A stretch of 64,000 bases of DNA from Phylloscopus collybita (Eukaryota > Chordata > Aves > Passeriformes > Phylloscopidae), in NCBI GenBank assembly GCA_027886175.1, contig JAJNNQ010000075.1:32642501-32706500 (forward strand). Direction: 5' to 3'. A model generated the notes under the pieces. The model saw only the letters and a list, made by a program, of their open reading frames with translations. It was not told the DNA's origin and made no database searches. The position numbers and the translations under genes are program-made. Below are positions 13,601-25,860 of the stretch, piece after piece; the stretch's first letter is position 1, and every line of letters begins with the position of its first letter.

Positions 13601-16600
13601 AGATTTGATATTTTCATAATAAGTCTAGAGAGTTTCTGTATCTTGGAAAAATGTAACAAAATTCTGTGAAATATCATTGGTACATTGTACCAGACTCAAA
13701 AAAAAATTTCCTTCTCTGTCTATTCGTCTATTCCTTCTCTATCTATTCAAAGAAGCAGATGGGCAGATAAAATTTACAATGGTTTTCCTCTCAAAAGTAA
13801 TCAGAAAATACCAATCAGAGAAATTGTGCAGTCCAGTTGGTAAAACTGGCAAAATCAAAAAAGGATTCATTTCACGTTGCCAGGCCTTTGCTCATCTCAA
13901 TACCTACTGCATCCTCCTTTCAAAGGTGTCACACAAGTTGGTTCTGCTTATTATTACCTAGGATATATAATTTCAGTTGTTTCAGGAGCAATGTACACTG
14001 ATGATAAGGAGCAGGTTTGCTTCACATAGGGATTAGTAACAGAACAAACTTAATTCTAACAACGTTGAAGATGAGAAAGGGCCTGAGTGTGTTAGTGCCT
14101 CACCTTCTCTGTCCATAGAATACCACAGCAAAGCATGACAAAAATTCCTATAGCCCTACATAACCTGTCTATTGCATTCTCCATATTGTTACACCACTTT
14201 TGGGGAGGAGCAGCCAGACTTTATGGAAGAATATCCAACACAGTACTGGTGTTCTTCTTGTAGAGTTTGAAATCAGAGCTGAATATGACTATAAGACATT
14301 ATTTAGTCTGCCCTCTTTCTCCTGCTCTAAGGAGGATCGTCTAAACAAGGCTTGAACCATGTTTTCTAGATTGCCCTAAAACCTTCCCATAAGGAAGATG
14401 TTTCACATTTCTTTTCCTCTCCGAGACTTATTAGAAAGATATTTACCTCATGATAGCACTCAGATTCAAATAGAAGGCTAATTATAGCCCGTCATTAGAC
14501 TATATCCCTTCCCAACTTAAAAAAATAGGTGGGATACCTTTGAGTCTTAGAACTGATAACCCTTAGAATTTTAGGTTGCAAGAGGTAGGTATTTAAATTC
14601 CTTATTAGACACTTATTTTTATACATATGTATATGCAGACATTATATATATATTCATTTAATATATGTGTTTTTACAGGTATGTACAATCAGATTAATTT
14701 ACATGTGATCAGTAGGATCCAATGCTCTGAAATCACTCTTCCTGTAAATACCTAAATAGATTACTTATTAGGACTGAGGAGATATGCAGTGTTTATGGTT
14801 GATAAGTGACTAGCTTCTTTCATATGCCAAAAAAAAGCAAGTCACATCTCTGGGATAAGGAATATCCTTATAAATATATCCTTATCCTTATAAATAAGCA
14901 CCTTCTTTCATCCAGATTTCATTATCCACCAAATGTGGAAATGTCATAGGAGATTAATTAATTCATTAATATTCACAATAACTCATTAATACTCACAATA
15001 ATAACTCAATAATTATTTGATAATCTCAATAATAAATAAAATTTTACTACTTTCCTTCAAAAATATGCTCTTCCATTTCTAGTTTTTTCCTACTTTCTAT
15101 TCAGGAATTTTTCAGAGATCTTCTGTCTTGACTAGGAATCTGCAAAGTGACCTCTGTGGTCCCAGGAAGCTCACAGCTTACATTTTGAATGAAAAGCATT
15201 AACACTGGTTTTGTGTGACAAGTTTTCAAAGGCAGAAAGCTTGACACACTCTCTCTTTTTGCAAGTTATGTGTTTTTATGTACTGCTATTTTTTCCCATT
15301 GGAAAGATTTAACTCCTAGTGGTAACCCTTTGGAGCACCTGGCTCAGGAGAGTAAAAGAAAGGAAAGCTTGATTTATAGAGGATGCCAGTGATTTTCATC
15401 TCACTGTGAAACTTGGCTCTGTCCATCTGATGCCTTTTAAAGCACAACCATGTGTGAAAAATAATGAATCTTTATAACTTCCTTTACCTTTTAAAACAAA
15501 AAGGTAATGTATTTCTTTCAAAACCCAATTGCTTTTCTTAGTCTTATATTTCCTTTCAAAATATATTGCTGTATACAGTATGGATCATTTAGGATGGATG
15601 TCAATAGGTAATCCAGTAGTACGTCCTTCGTAGTTCTATAATATCATAATTTAAATACTAAAGCATTACAAAAACATATCTGGACAACATAATTGACCTT
15701 TGAAAGAGAAGCCTTGTAAGACCAGAAAGAACTTCAGTAATTATATGAAAAATTATGACCATGTAGTCAAGCCCAGCTGTTCGCAGTGACATAATGCCAC
15801 ATGTGTATTCCACCTATCCGCTCACATCCGTCCTCTCCGAACCGTGCTGCGGTTTGCACCTAATCACACCTGCACTTTAGATCACCCACAGCCCCCCAGC
15901 CTGCATCTGCCAGTAGCCCACTGGCTCTCACCAGATTCAGGAGGAGCCCCAAGGCAGCAGAGCTGAGGGAGCACAATAGGGGTTTTCTCCCCCTAGACAC
16001 CTAGTAATGGATATTAATGGGTTTCTCCCAAGCATGTGCCCAGGGAAGTGTTAATGGAGCCTGTGCTCTCTGGCAGCCCATAGGTGGCTGGGGCAGGGCA
16101 GGAGAGAATTTGCATTCCCCAGACAGGCAGGTGCAAAGTTACATTTGCTCATATTTTGGCTGAAAATGTGTGGCAGAGCATATGAAGAGACTGCCAGCAC
16201 AATGCATGTGACCATTAAGAGCCTGGTATAGAGGGAGCAAACACAGGCTGTCCTGCTGTACTCTGCGGCTGTGGAGAGGCTGGAAGCACTGCAGACTTGA
16301 AGATCCACAGTCAGATTTACAAATCTGACAAATAAGTTTTTGGTTTGGCAGCCAGCTTTATCAGATAAACCAAATAATTCAGACTTATTGAGTAATGTTT
16401 TTTGGCACATTCAGCTATATGTACCAGTAATGAGACATAATGTCTATATTACAAGTTGAGATGGAAAGATATAAATGATAGATCAGATGTCTTTAACATA
16501 GATTAAAATGCTTAGTCTGAGAAAGAGGCAATCAAGGCAGTAAAATGGCAATCTGCAAAATCTTATGTGATGTGACGTTGAATGGAAAGCAAATGTCTGC

Positions 16601-19600
16601 TGTTAGACACGATAGTAAATTTGTGGCACCAATTTAAAATATCTGTAACTATACTCAAAATTAATAGAAGAAGCTTAGTCCTATCCCTAGCAAATCCTTA
16701 GAATGCAACGGATGCTGAGAGATTACCTGGGATTAAACATTGGACTGTACAATTCAGGGGAAAAAGCTCCATTGAAGGATATCAGAAAACCAGATTGTCT
16801 ATCTAAATGAGTAAGACCCTGAGCTGCAAACAGGCACTGAACTATCTATTTGCCCTATTCTCTTATGTCTCTGTAAGCATCTGCCATTTGATGCTGCTGA
16901 AAACAGAATAGTGGACTAAATTATCCTCTGATCTCCTTGATACTTATATATTGATATATATTCTTAATTGCACTGCAGGGAAAAAGGTGGGGACCAAGCA
17001 GTTTAGCAGTTAGGTGGCATTTCCACTACTCTACAGTGATATCTGGCATGTACTCTGAACAACAAAAGATTTTTCAACATAACGAAATGTGGAGAAATTA
17101 ATTTCCAATTCTCTTTCAGACAAATCCAATCCTTTGGCTAACTTCTTGATCACAGCCTCAGCACTTGACCCATTTATGTAGAGAACTTCCTCTCTACCCT
17201 CTCAGATTGCTCAACCAGGATCACCACAACTCTCCAGAAACTCCTGTGCAGACAGAAAATGCCAAAAACTTCAAAATTAAGGAAGCTCCACTACTGTTGA
17301 ACCAGTAGAAAGGGTACTCTTGAAACTTATTGCAGGCCAGGTTACCACAGCTAGCTAAGCTTGTGAAAGCACATGAGCAATAAGAAATGATCCAAAACCT
17401 GCAAAAAGGTTGTCCTTGACTGCTCTAGCCAGACTAGCCTTTACATCTGTAACTCACATTGAGGAGACTCTGGAAAGAATTAATTGTTCTGGAAGAAGCT
17501 GGATAAATCATGTTTTAAATTATTTTTGTGGGAAGGGATCCCTTTAGTCTATTAACAAATGGCTTGCAAACTGACCCTGTATTCTATTTATGTATTAACT
17601 GAATAGTTTAATGCATTTCAGCTTTTTGTGAGTTGTTCCAAAACAGTCTGTCAATTGTTACATGAATCATAGGTCATTGTCTCTGAGAGCCGATTGGATG
17701 ACTGTAGATTTTAATAAGAGACAAAATATGAAAAATAGCACCCAGAGAATAAAGCCCTTAAAAAGGTCCGTGCCAAAAGATTAATCAATTATGGTGAACT
17801 GCTTTAGTTTTGAGAGTTACAGCCTTTTATGCCATCTGAGCACTCAAAACACATGGGTGACATGACCTGCAAATAACAGCTAACTGAATTCACCACTTCA
17901 GCTTGGACTGTTTCATACACTACAGACACATCTATTTTATGTGATTTGGGCCAACACAAAAACCATATTTCTTACAAAACAGATTTTTCATTTGCTCTAA
18001 ACTGTTAACAGCAGACAGACAGTAAATGCATGGCCTTGATCACAGTTGATCCAAGCAGTTTCTTCCTGCTTCTCATTCAATGAAGAGCAGCTGCACAAGC
18101 AGACTAAGTTTAAGAAACACGGAAGTCCTGTTGGACAACTGCACTCCTGCATCCGCTGCCATGCCTCAGATTTCCCTCTGACGAGCCCCAGAGGTACTCA
18201 CACAGCACACAACAGGTGACTCGGCTCAGTAATCTCCCTCTCAGGGCCTGCTTTATGAAATCAGTGCACACCAAACTACTCCTTTTCATCCCAGCAGGGA
18301 CAAAGTAGCTCTTCAGGAGCTTCATCCCCTTTGCATTACCACATCGAGGTTGTTGTTGCCATACTTTCCCCATTCTTGCCAACTTTGGTTCCTCCTGCCC
18401 TTGATACAGGATACAGTTTTGCAATTTTAAAAGGAATTGTTCCTTGGAGCAGTGAGGTCAGTGCAGGCAGTGAATTCCCTAGTCTATCTGCAAGCCCTGC
18501 CATGGGCTGCCCTCAGGACCACAGCCTCCCCAAACAAACACACTTGCCACAGTTTGCTCCCAGGACACCCATGAGCCATGTGCCCACCTTGGATGTTTGC
18601 AGCTCATGGTACCCAAGCTATTCTTCCTGTCAGCCCCTTTGACCCTATTCCTTCAGCATCCTGCCTTAACTGCTTTCTGTCCTTGTGCCAGGGTTTCAGC
18701 TTGCAGGTGGCTGTTATGAGCCTTTTCCTCTTGTACACAATGAGGATACTTTTCCAACAGGTCTTTCTCACCCTGCAGAGAGCTGCAGTCACTCAGTAGT
18801 TATTCAGGTTAACAACTATAATGGGGACATCTATGTTACATGTAGACATCTATCTAATCACCAAAGTCAGATGAGATGAAACCCCTCTGAGTGTCTAAAC
18901 TCTGGAGTAAAACTATGTTTCCTGAAGGCAAAAGCAAGCACAGAGGATATACAGCCTCAGGGCCCAGGGCTTTGTTCAGCATGACCAAAGCAATCCTTCA
19001 TAAATCATTATCTTAAAAGTAGCAGCGATGGGTTTTAAATCCTCGTTCAAATGCTAAACATTCAGTTCCTTGGCTTAAATATTTGGTTCTTTGGCTTCTA
19101 AGCCATTAAAAAGCCTCTCTTTTAATGTTTCCTTCACAATTTTTGAGGACCTATAAATTTGTTGGGGTTCAGTTTAAATTTAAAGTAACTGGATTCTCAT
19201 GAAACTCTCCCTGGGACTTTTAAGGAAAACACCAGTCTTGAGATGCAGTTGCTCTGCCTTTCAGAGGCATTTAACTCTCACATAAATCATGGCATTTGAA
19301 CTGATTCCTTGACTCACTTTTAGTGATTCCAGAACAAAAACCAGAAATGTAGTTGAAATTTAGGCCAAATCCACCACAGACTGAAGGAAATGGTTATGAG
19401 ATCACTTGCACCACAGTGAGGATCCCTGGGGCAGGCGGTGGGAAGGATGCTTGTAAGTGCAGTTAGAAACCACGTCAGTTATACTGACTGTCAAATTTAT
19501 CACTTTATTTATAACCATACCTAGACTAAATAGACTTTTTGTCTTTTAAGCTGATTTTTAGTACCTGTGTTGTCAGGAGTTGAATTTGAACACAGGGAAA

Positions 19601-19692
19601 AAAATTGTCAGCACTTTCTGAAAGAAAACTGGTTTTGTAATAAAAGCACTAGTAAACAATCTCATTGATTGTTCAGACCATTCATCTTGCAC
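10607..19692. other. Intergenic, no gene seen; candidate regulatory patches
   Basis: No coding similarity or clear repeat was found. 12220-12450 keeps an unusual number of CpGs for AT-rich unique DNA. 15790-16200 is GC-richer and contains an Oct-like ATTTGCAT. 17600-18000 has ATTGG and TAATCAATTA words. The open frame at 16051-16410 has no recognisable domain. Confidence 0.55.
14948..15048. repeat. AT-rich imperfect tandem repeat
   Basis: Degenerate units of about 20 bp (CATTAATATTCACAATAACT, then CATTAATACTCACAATAATA) are followed by AATAA-rich sequence. Confidence 0.7.
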
Positions 19693-20185
19693 AAAATCAT
19701 AGAATCATAGAATGATTTGGGTTGGAAGGGACCCTAAAAATCATCTGCTTCCAAATCCCCTGCCATGGGCAGTGACACCTTTCATTAGACCAGGCTGTCC
19801 GGAGTCCATACCACCTGGCCTTGAAGGGATGTGGCATCAATAAATTCTCTGGGCAACTTGTTCCAATGCCTCACCACCATCTCAGTACAGAATTTTTTCC
19901 TAATTTCTAATCTAAGCCTACTCTCTTTTATTCTGAATCCATTCCCCCTTTTTCCGTCACTACATGCTCTTGTAAAATGTCCCTCACCATATTTTCTTGC
20001 AGGCTCCTTTCAGGTACTAGAAGACCACAATCAGGCAACAGCTAAGCTATCTTTTCCAGGCTGAAAAATTCAATTCTCTCAGCCTTTCCTCATGGGAGAG
20101 GTGATTCATCCCTGTAATAATTTTGGTGGCCAAACCAGGTCAATGTCTTTCCTGTGCTGGAAACCCCAGAACAGAGCACTGCAAG
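19693..20185 (-). mobile_element. CR1 LINE fragment, 3' end
   Basis: It has clear octamer repeats (AATCATAGAATCATAGAATG) followed by GGGTTGGAAGGGACCCTAAA, the block TTCCAATGCCTCACCACCA, TTTCCTAATTTCTAATCTAAGCC and the more upstream CR1 region ending near CTTTCCTGTGCTGGAAACCCC. It is transcribed towards lower coordinates. Confidence 0.95.
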
Positions 20186-23100
20186 ATCCTGGGCTTTTGC
20201 CTGACTCTTGCCAGTTGTACATAAATCCTTGGGACTAACCTTGCATTTTGATGTAGAAAAGGAAAAAAAAAAACACTGAGGAGGACTCTCCTCCAATCTC
20301 TTACCATTCCATTTCACACTGAAGGACTTCATTTTTTTTTACATTATCTGGCATGTGTATGAAATAGAAAATGCTGCCTGATTTTTGTGTTCCCTGCTTT
20401 CAGAATATAGAACGAGTCTATGAAACACTGCAGCAAAGTGATTTAAACTTTTAAAAGGCCTTTTATTTACAGCCATTAAGTTGGCCCGTGTCTGAATGAA
20501 AGAGCAGACCACCTAGCCCCTCAAACAGTTGATATTTAATTAGACAGCAGTTGTTCACATCCATTAGATCTGGGGACAATTTGGATCTCCATTTGCCCTG
20601 CAAGCGTCTGATAGGTGCAAGAGCTGAAAGTAGGGGCTGACCTGACTTCCTGCTCTTCAGATCAAGAGTTACCAACAGCTCAAAAAGACAAAACTTCAGA
20701 GAAAATTATTTGAAGGAATCTGTAGCTGCTCCTTGGAGCAGTTTGCCAGTGGTTTTGCATTGGCACAGAAAGATAAGGAAGCTACAGCTAACACCAGTGC
20801 AGATGCAGTACTCAGGTGAGTAGGCATAGTAGGCATGCCTAAGGATAGTACCACAAGGAAGATATACTACTCAGAGGATTCCTAGATCAAATATATCACA
20901 GATCAGTGCTCCTTGGGGTGGATGGGACACAGACCAAAAGAGCCAAGGACTATGCTTAAAGCCACTTTGGACAACCAGAATGGCTTTACAAGGACTTGCA
21001 ATCACATCACTGCTCACCTTTGTTCTATATTTAAGTGGAAGAAACGTGTGGCTGAGTTTAGTGATCTTTGTAGGAAGGCTTGGAAATTTCCACATGTTCT
21101 CCTTAAATCTATTTTCCTATTGTACCTCTGTACTCATATTTATTTAGATTTTTGTTTTATATTTTGAGTCAACAGAGCATATCCCTGGAGGTAGATTGCA
21201 TAATTGTGAAATCATAGAGACCAGAGAAACAATCCCATAAGTACTCCCCAGGGCATAACCAATGTGGAAATGGAAAAAAATGTTCTCCAAGGATGGTGCC
21301 TCCCAGACAGTTACAGAATTTAATATTCTGTCGGTTTCTGTCTTGTACATAAACCATAAGACACATGGCCTCTTTGCATCATTATTTTGCAGCTGCTTTT
21401 ATTGCTCCATCATTGACACTAGAACTCGAAAAGCAGGTTGGAAGTAAAAATATTCACAGTTGCTGGAAACCTGATGGTTGACCTGCCTTTCTCAGGCTCA
21501 TAATTTTTCTTTATTCTGTAACTGGTCTTCAATCTGTTTAAAACTGTAAAGTAAAAACTTCTCTGTCATGATGCAGGGAGAGCAGCAACAACTTGAATGG
21601 TGCCAAGGAGTTGGGTAATCTTTTGTTTTCATAGCGACTTCACCTTTTTTGTAGTGTGGTCCAAACACAGGCATGGAAAGGGGGAAGGAAGCACCTGCCT
21701 AAAAAGGTGACTATACCTCACCTAGGTCTCTTCCTCCCCCTCTAAACATTCTATTTATTATAAGATTTTCCATGTACATAACAGAAACTAGCAGAATGAC
21801 TGTTGAGGCTTCTTTTTCCTGAGCCTGTTGGGTGAACATGCAGGGGGCAGTGAGAAGGCTCAGGTTGAGTAGGTCAAGTCAGGTCAGGTGAGCCATTAGA
21901 AATAAGTTTATATGTAAGGAGGGTCTCTCCAGGCCCAAACACTGCTGAGACCTTGCCGGCCTTGTTCACTGCAGCATCTTTCTGCCATGCTTTGGGCTGG
22001 GGAGGGACATGAGGGCTGGTCAGTGCAGTGGGTGGCAGCCACCTCAGCAGGAGGCGCATTGTGAGAATTACCCAGCCTGCTGTGCAAAAATCCCTGAGAC
22101 ACAAATTCTTTCTCCCAACAGCAAAGCACTTTTCCAAAATAAAATAAAATAAAAAATTTAAAAAAAAAAGCTCTTTGCATAATTTTTGACAACTTAGTTT
22201 TTTTAAATATTTCTACAAAGCATGATTTATTTCTTTTACTCCAGCTTTGGACTGGAATTGCACTTTTAGTTCATGTTTCTCTATGCTTCTAATGGCTTTT
22301 GGCCATGTACTCCACAGCTGAAGTTGTAATGGTGACTATAAATACTTTCACTATCAGAGAATAATTTGGTTTTTCATGCCAGAAGCCAGAGTCTGCCCCT
22401 GAGGTACCTTTGCTAAGGTAAAACCCCTGCTCCCTTCCCACCCTGGGCTGATTGATTTCAAACCCTTCCCAAACACAAGGAGGGAGAGTTCTTTGACACA
22501 TCACATCTATTTGCCACAGCGATCTGTCTTGTGACAAAGTAAACACAAGATGTCAAAATGTCCTGCTTTCTCTGGTTAACATTATTCACAGTAGATACAG
22601 TGTTTATGTGAGGGGGTGAAGAGACTTTAAAGCAAAAGGTAAAGTATAATCAAGGAAGGTTGGAAGGTTATTTAGATACATATCTGTTTAAGGCTTTTGA
22701 TATAACATCATGATGTCAGCTTGGGTTAAACCCTTTAAGATTGAGACTGAATATAAGAGGGATAGTCCATCATGGAGAATGGGGTTTCCAGAGATCTGTA
22801 AGGTTAATCTAAATTATCCTGGAGATTAGCCCTGAGACAGAGAATGGTTCCACAAACATCACCACTGCTGTCCCAGGAAGCCATGTGATACCTTCAAACC
22901 TCAGTTAGCATTTTCAAGGAGACTAATCCTGAGCTCAACAGTGAGGAGAGGACATAATTTTATAGGTGAGGCTGTTGCTCTGTCTCAGGGTGAGTTATGG
23001 GGCTGGGCTGGCAGTGGAACAGGAGAATACAAGTTACAGGTCAAGCTCTTCAAAGGCTGTCAGCTCAAGCAAATCCACTCTGCAAATTTAAAGCTCTTCA

Positions 23101-25190
23101 TCCTGAAGCATTAAGCAATTTATTCTGTTTTAGAAGAGAAATAAGCAGTGACCCTGTTTCTTGTATTCCTAGCTACTATCTTTGACTTATTACAGTCATC
23201 ATTCAACTGTTTTGTGAGAGGTATGTAGCACCAGTAACATGGAAATGTTCCCAGAAAGCTTTTGAGTACTTACTCTGCATGTTGAAGAGAAAGATTCTGA
23301 ACTACCTGCTCTTTTGACACCAGAAAGTGCAGATTGCTCTCTGCAGAGATTCGCTACACAGATTTAATTCCAGGAGGCTTTCTTAAAATCAACTTTGAAT
23401 GCAGCTACTGAACACAGGTACCCAAAAAATGACAGTGTCATGACTACAAGTGACATCTGTGTATGTCATTGCTGCCCCAGCATGTGCCTACACTCCACCT
23501 GATACATATGGTTTTCTTAGTACAATAAAAACTTTGGGTTTTCACTTTTCATCTCTAACTTACTTTATAAATTACATAAGGAAAACCTGCATAGACTTCA
23601 GATTCCAGTTGTGCAAATATTTGCTGCAGTGCAATTTTAAGTGAGTGCAGTGGATCCCCATTGTTAAAAGTAGATTTAAATGGAGCTGTGGACACAAACA
23701 AGGGAAATTTGGAGTACATAGGAAGTGAAATGACATGGGTAACATGAAATCATACAATGACTACAGCTAGATTTTAATTAAACATTCAAATAATATCAGG
23801 CTACCAGGTACTTTCAAAACCATGTTTCATTGATTATGAGCACTATCACGGTAAGAAAAATAACACAAAGTAAAAATTCAAATACAAATAATGTGTACTC
23901 CAGAAAGGAGTATGAAAATATGGACCAGTGCCGATACTCTGGTTATTTTTACCTAGTTGTACTTTTATGTACAATTAGTTACCACTAATTATAAGTAATT
24001 ATGATTAATTACAATTAATTACAATTAATTACAATTAATTACAATGTAGTTAAATGTACATGTAAGTGGTGAAAGAAGGATAAACAATGCATTAAAATTC
24101 AGGTCATTTTAAGTTAAAAAAAATTAAAACTGCTCTGAAGTCAGTGACTATTTCGAATGCTTAGAACTGCAGAAAACTAGAGGCACATGTAAGTTTTCCG
24201 TTTAATTTAACTTTCTTGTTGAAAATGGAAACTATATGAGAATCAATGAGTAGAGAAGTCTGTTTCTGACTGAATCACATATGGGAATGTGCTGTCTTAA
24301 CACTGTCCCCTCGAATTTTTTTTTTTTTCCCTAGAAGAACATTTCACACTATTGTATTCTGACTCTAGGAAAGAAGGGAGGTGACAGCCATGACCACTGA
24401 GGCAGGCTCACATTTTCACCTCTTTGTCCTTGTTACTAACCAACTCTAATTGTCATCTTAAGTACCCCAAGTTTTGAAACATGCAGATTTCATTTCTTGT
24501 TTCCGTTGATAACTAAAAAATCTCACACAAAAGAGACAGTTGGTCACATTTTCAGTTCAGTTTTCTAGATTCAAAAAATGTGGAAAAGTTGGACGAACTT
24601 CAAGTAAACACACAAACAGTTCAAAGCACAGAGGTAGATCCAAACCAAACTGGGAGCCTGGTTCCTAAAGCCTCCAGCATTTCATTGATGCTTGGGTCCA
24701 GATCCAAAAACCTCAGTGAGGCCCATTGTGTACAAAGGGATGAACCAAGCCCATGCCCAAATCACCTTTCTTTTCTTCTTCCTCCTCAAGCTGTGAAGAT
24801 GTTTGACTCTGAAACCAAGCACCGAGCATCATTTCTCGTGTTGCTCTCCAGCTGGGTGGTTGTTAACAGTTGAAGGTAAACACAAAAATCCTTTGAGGCC
24901 CAGCCAGTGAAAAACCAAAGGTTTGAATAAATTCAGTTGACTTAGCCATGATCTCTTGAGACAGGAGATCTGTGTCTGCTCCAAAGGCCTAAAGATTTCA
25001 GATGGCAATATGAGTTAGTTTATTTTTATCAGGGAATAAAGTGGCAGTAAGACATTCAGCACTTAAAGGCTTAGTTTTTTAGAAGTAACCAGTAATTTTG
25101 AGTTCTCAGTATGAAACACCATATGCTTGCTTTTTCAGAAAATGCTGAATATTTTAATTCTGAAAATTGGAAAATTTTAAAATTGCCAGT
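20186..25190. other. Intergenic, no gene seen
   Basis: AT-rich unique sequence. A weak CTCF-like word, TCAGCAGGAGGCGC, is on the plus strand at 22044-22057. The 10-bp repeat at 24.0 kb is the only clear repeat. Confidence 0.6.
23996..24045. repeat. 10-bp tandem repeat (TTAATTACAA)n
   Basis: Four or so exact units of TTAATTACAA are preceded by degenerate units (ACTAATTATAAGTAATTATG). Each unit contains the homeodomain core TAATTA. Confidence 0.88.
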
Positions 25191-25231
25191 CTTTTTTTTC
25201 TTTTTCTTTTTCTTTTTGGGGTTTTTTTTTG
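25191..25231. repeat. (CTTTTT)n and poly(T) run
   Basis: Pyrimidine-rich simple sequence about 100 bp before the 64-nt hairpin. Confidence 0.85.
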
Positions 25232-25332
25232 CTTTAAAGTGTCAAGTATCAATTTCCAGAAATATGAAAATTTTGCTGCAGTAGACCTGATTTCTGTCTG
25301 CGTAGTGAGCATTTTTGTAAGAGATGCTTACA

Positions 25333-25396
25333 TATTTTTTGAAAAGCTCTTTGTTGATCAGTAAGTATTGATCAATAAGGAGCTTTTCAAGAAATA
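25333..25396 (+). other. 64-nt near-perfect hairpin
   Basis: Positions 25333-25363 pair with 25366-25396. All 31 pairs are Watson-Crick or G-T, with four G-T pairs (25338/25391, 25350/25379, 25353/25376, 25361/25368). As RNA from the plus strand it would form a stem of about 28 bp with an 8-nt loop, the size of a microRNA precursor. It could equally be a quasi-palindrome made by template switching or a short mobile-element relic. Confidence 0.75.
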
Positions 25397-25423
25397 ACAA
25401 TACTTCAATAAGAAGTATTGTTA
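25395..25423. other. Second perfect hairpin next to the 64-nt one
   Basis: Two perfect 12-bp arms (TAACAATACTTC and its complement) enclose the 5-nt loop AATAA. It overlaps the end of the first hairpin by two bases and shares the word AAGTATTG with that hairpin's loop region, which suggests a common origin. Confidence 0.75.
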
Positions 25424-25527
25424 GATTCAGTCTGATGGGTGAGCATCTGCATCAGCTACTAAAGTATAAAATATATTAATAAAAAATAATCTGCTAGGAT
25501 AATAATAACAACAAAAAATAATCTGCA

Positions 25528-25672
25528 TAGGATCACAGCCCCGTTTGGGTCGTAAAGGACCTTAAAGATCACCTCCTTCAAACCCTCTGCCTTGGGCAGG
25601 GATGCCTTCCAGCAGATCAGGTTGCCCGGAGTCCACCCAAGCTGGCCTTGAGCACCGCAAGGGATGGGGCAC
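25528..25672 (-). mobile_element. CR1 LINE fragment, short 3' end
   Basis: AGGATCACAG, TTTGGGTCGTAAAGGACCTTAAAGATCAC and CTTGGGCAGGGATGCCTTCC are CR1 3'-end words on the minus strand. The fragment runs directly into the CpG-rich segment beside the minisatellite. Confidence 0.88.
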
Positions 25673-25860
25673 GCCCAGCTCCTCCGGACGCTCCTTGCGG
25701 CGCCTCCCGGGGCTCAGAGCGAGCAACGCTTCCCCGGGATCCCGCTCGGCCCGCCCGGGCTCCGGGAAGGGCGCGGGAAGGCGGCGGTTCCGCGGGGAGA
25801 CAGCGCCATCTGCCGGCCGCGCTGCCCGGGCCCTGAGGGGGAGCGCTCGGCGCCCGCAGG
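25673..25860. other. CpG-rich non-repeat segment next to the minisatellite
   Basis: About 190 bp of very GC-rich sequence with many CpGs (CGGCGCC, GCCCGCCCGGG, GGCGGCGG, CCGGCCGCGC) lies between a CR1 end and the first 42-bp unit. It looks like a small CpG island or the ancestral GC-rich seed of the array. No TATA box, exon or known gene is recognised nearby. Confidence 0.6.
25801..25818 (-). promoter_or_regulatory. CTCF-like binding motif
   Basis: The minus strand reads GGCCGGCAGATGGCGCTG. It matches the CTCF core CCASYAGRKGGCRS at 13 of 14 positions, with G for A at the third. It lies in the CpG-rich segment 43 bp from the minisatellite. This is a motif match only. Confidence 0.45.

Noticed and set aside
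16051..16410. 119-codon open frame on the minus strand
   Set aside because: No recognisable domain, no splice sites in keeping with an exon, and composition typical of non-coding DNA. Open frames of this length are expected by chance in 64 kb.
22044..22057. Second CTCF-like word
   Set aside because: 12 of 14 positions match, but a key position (K) is A. It was kept only as a remark with the stronger site.
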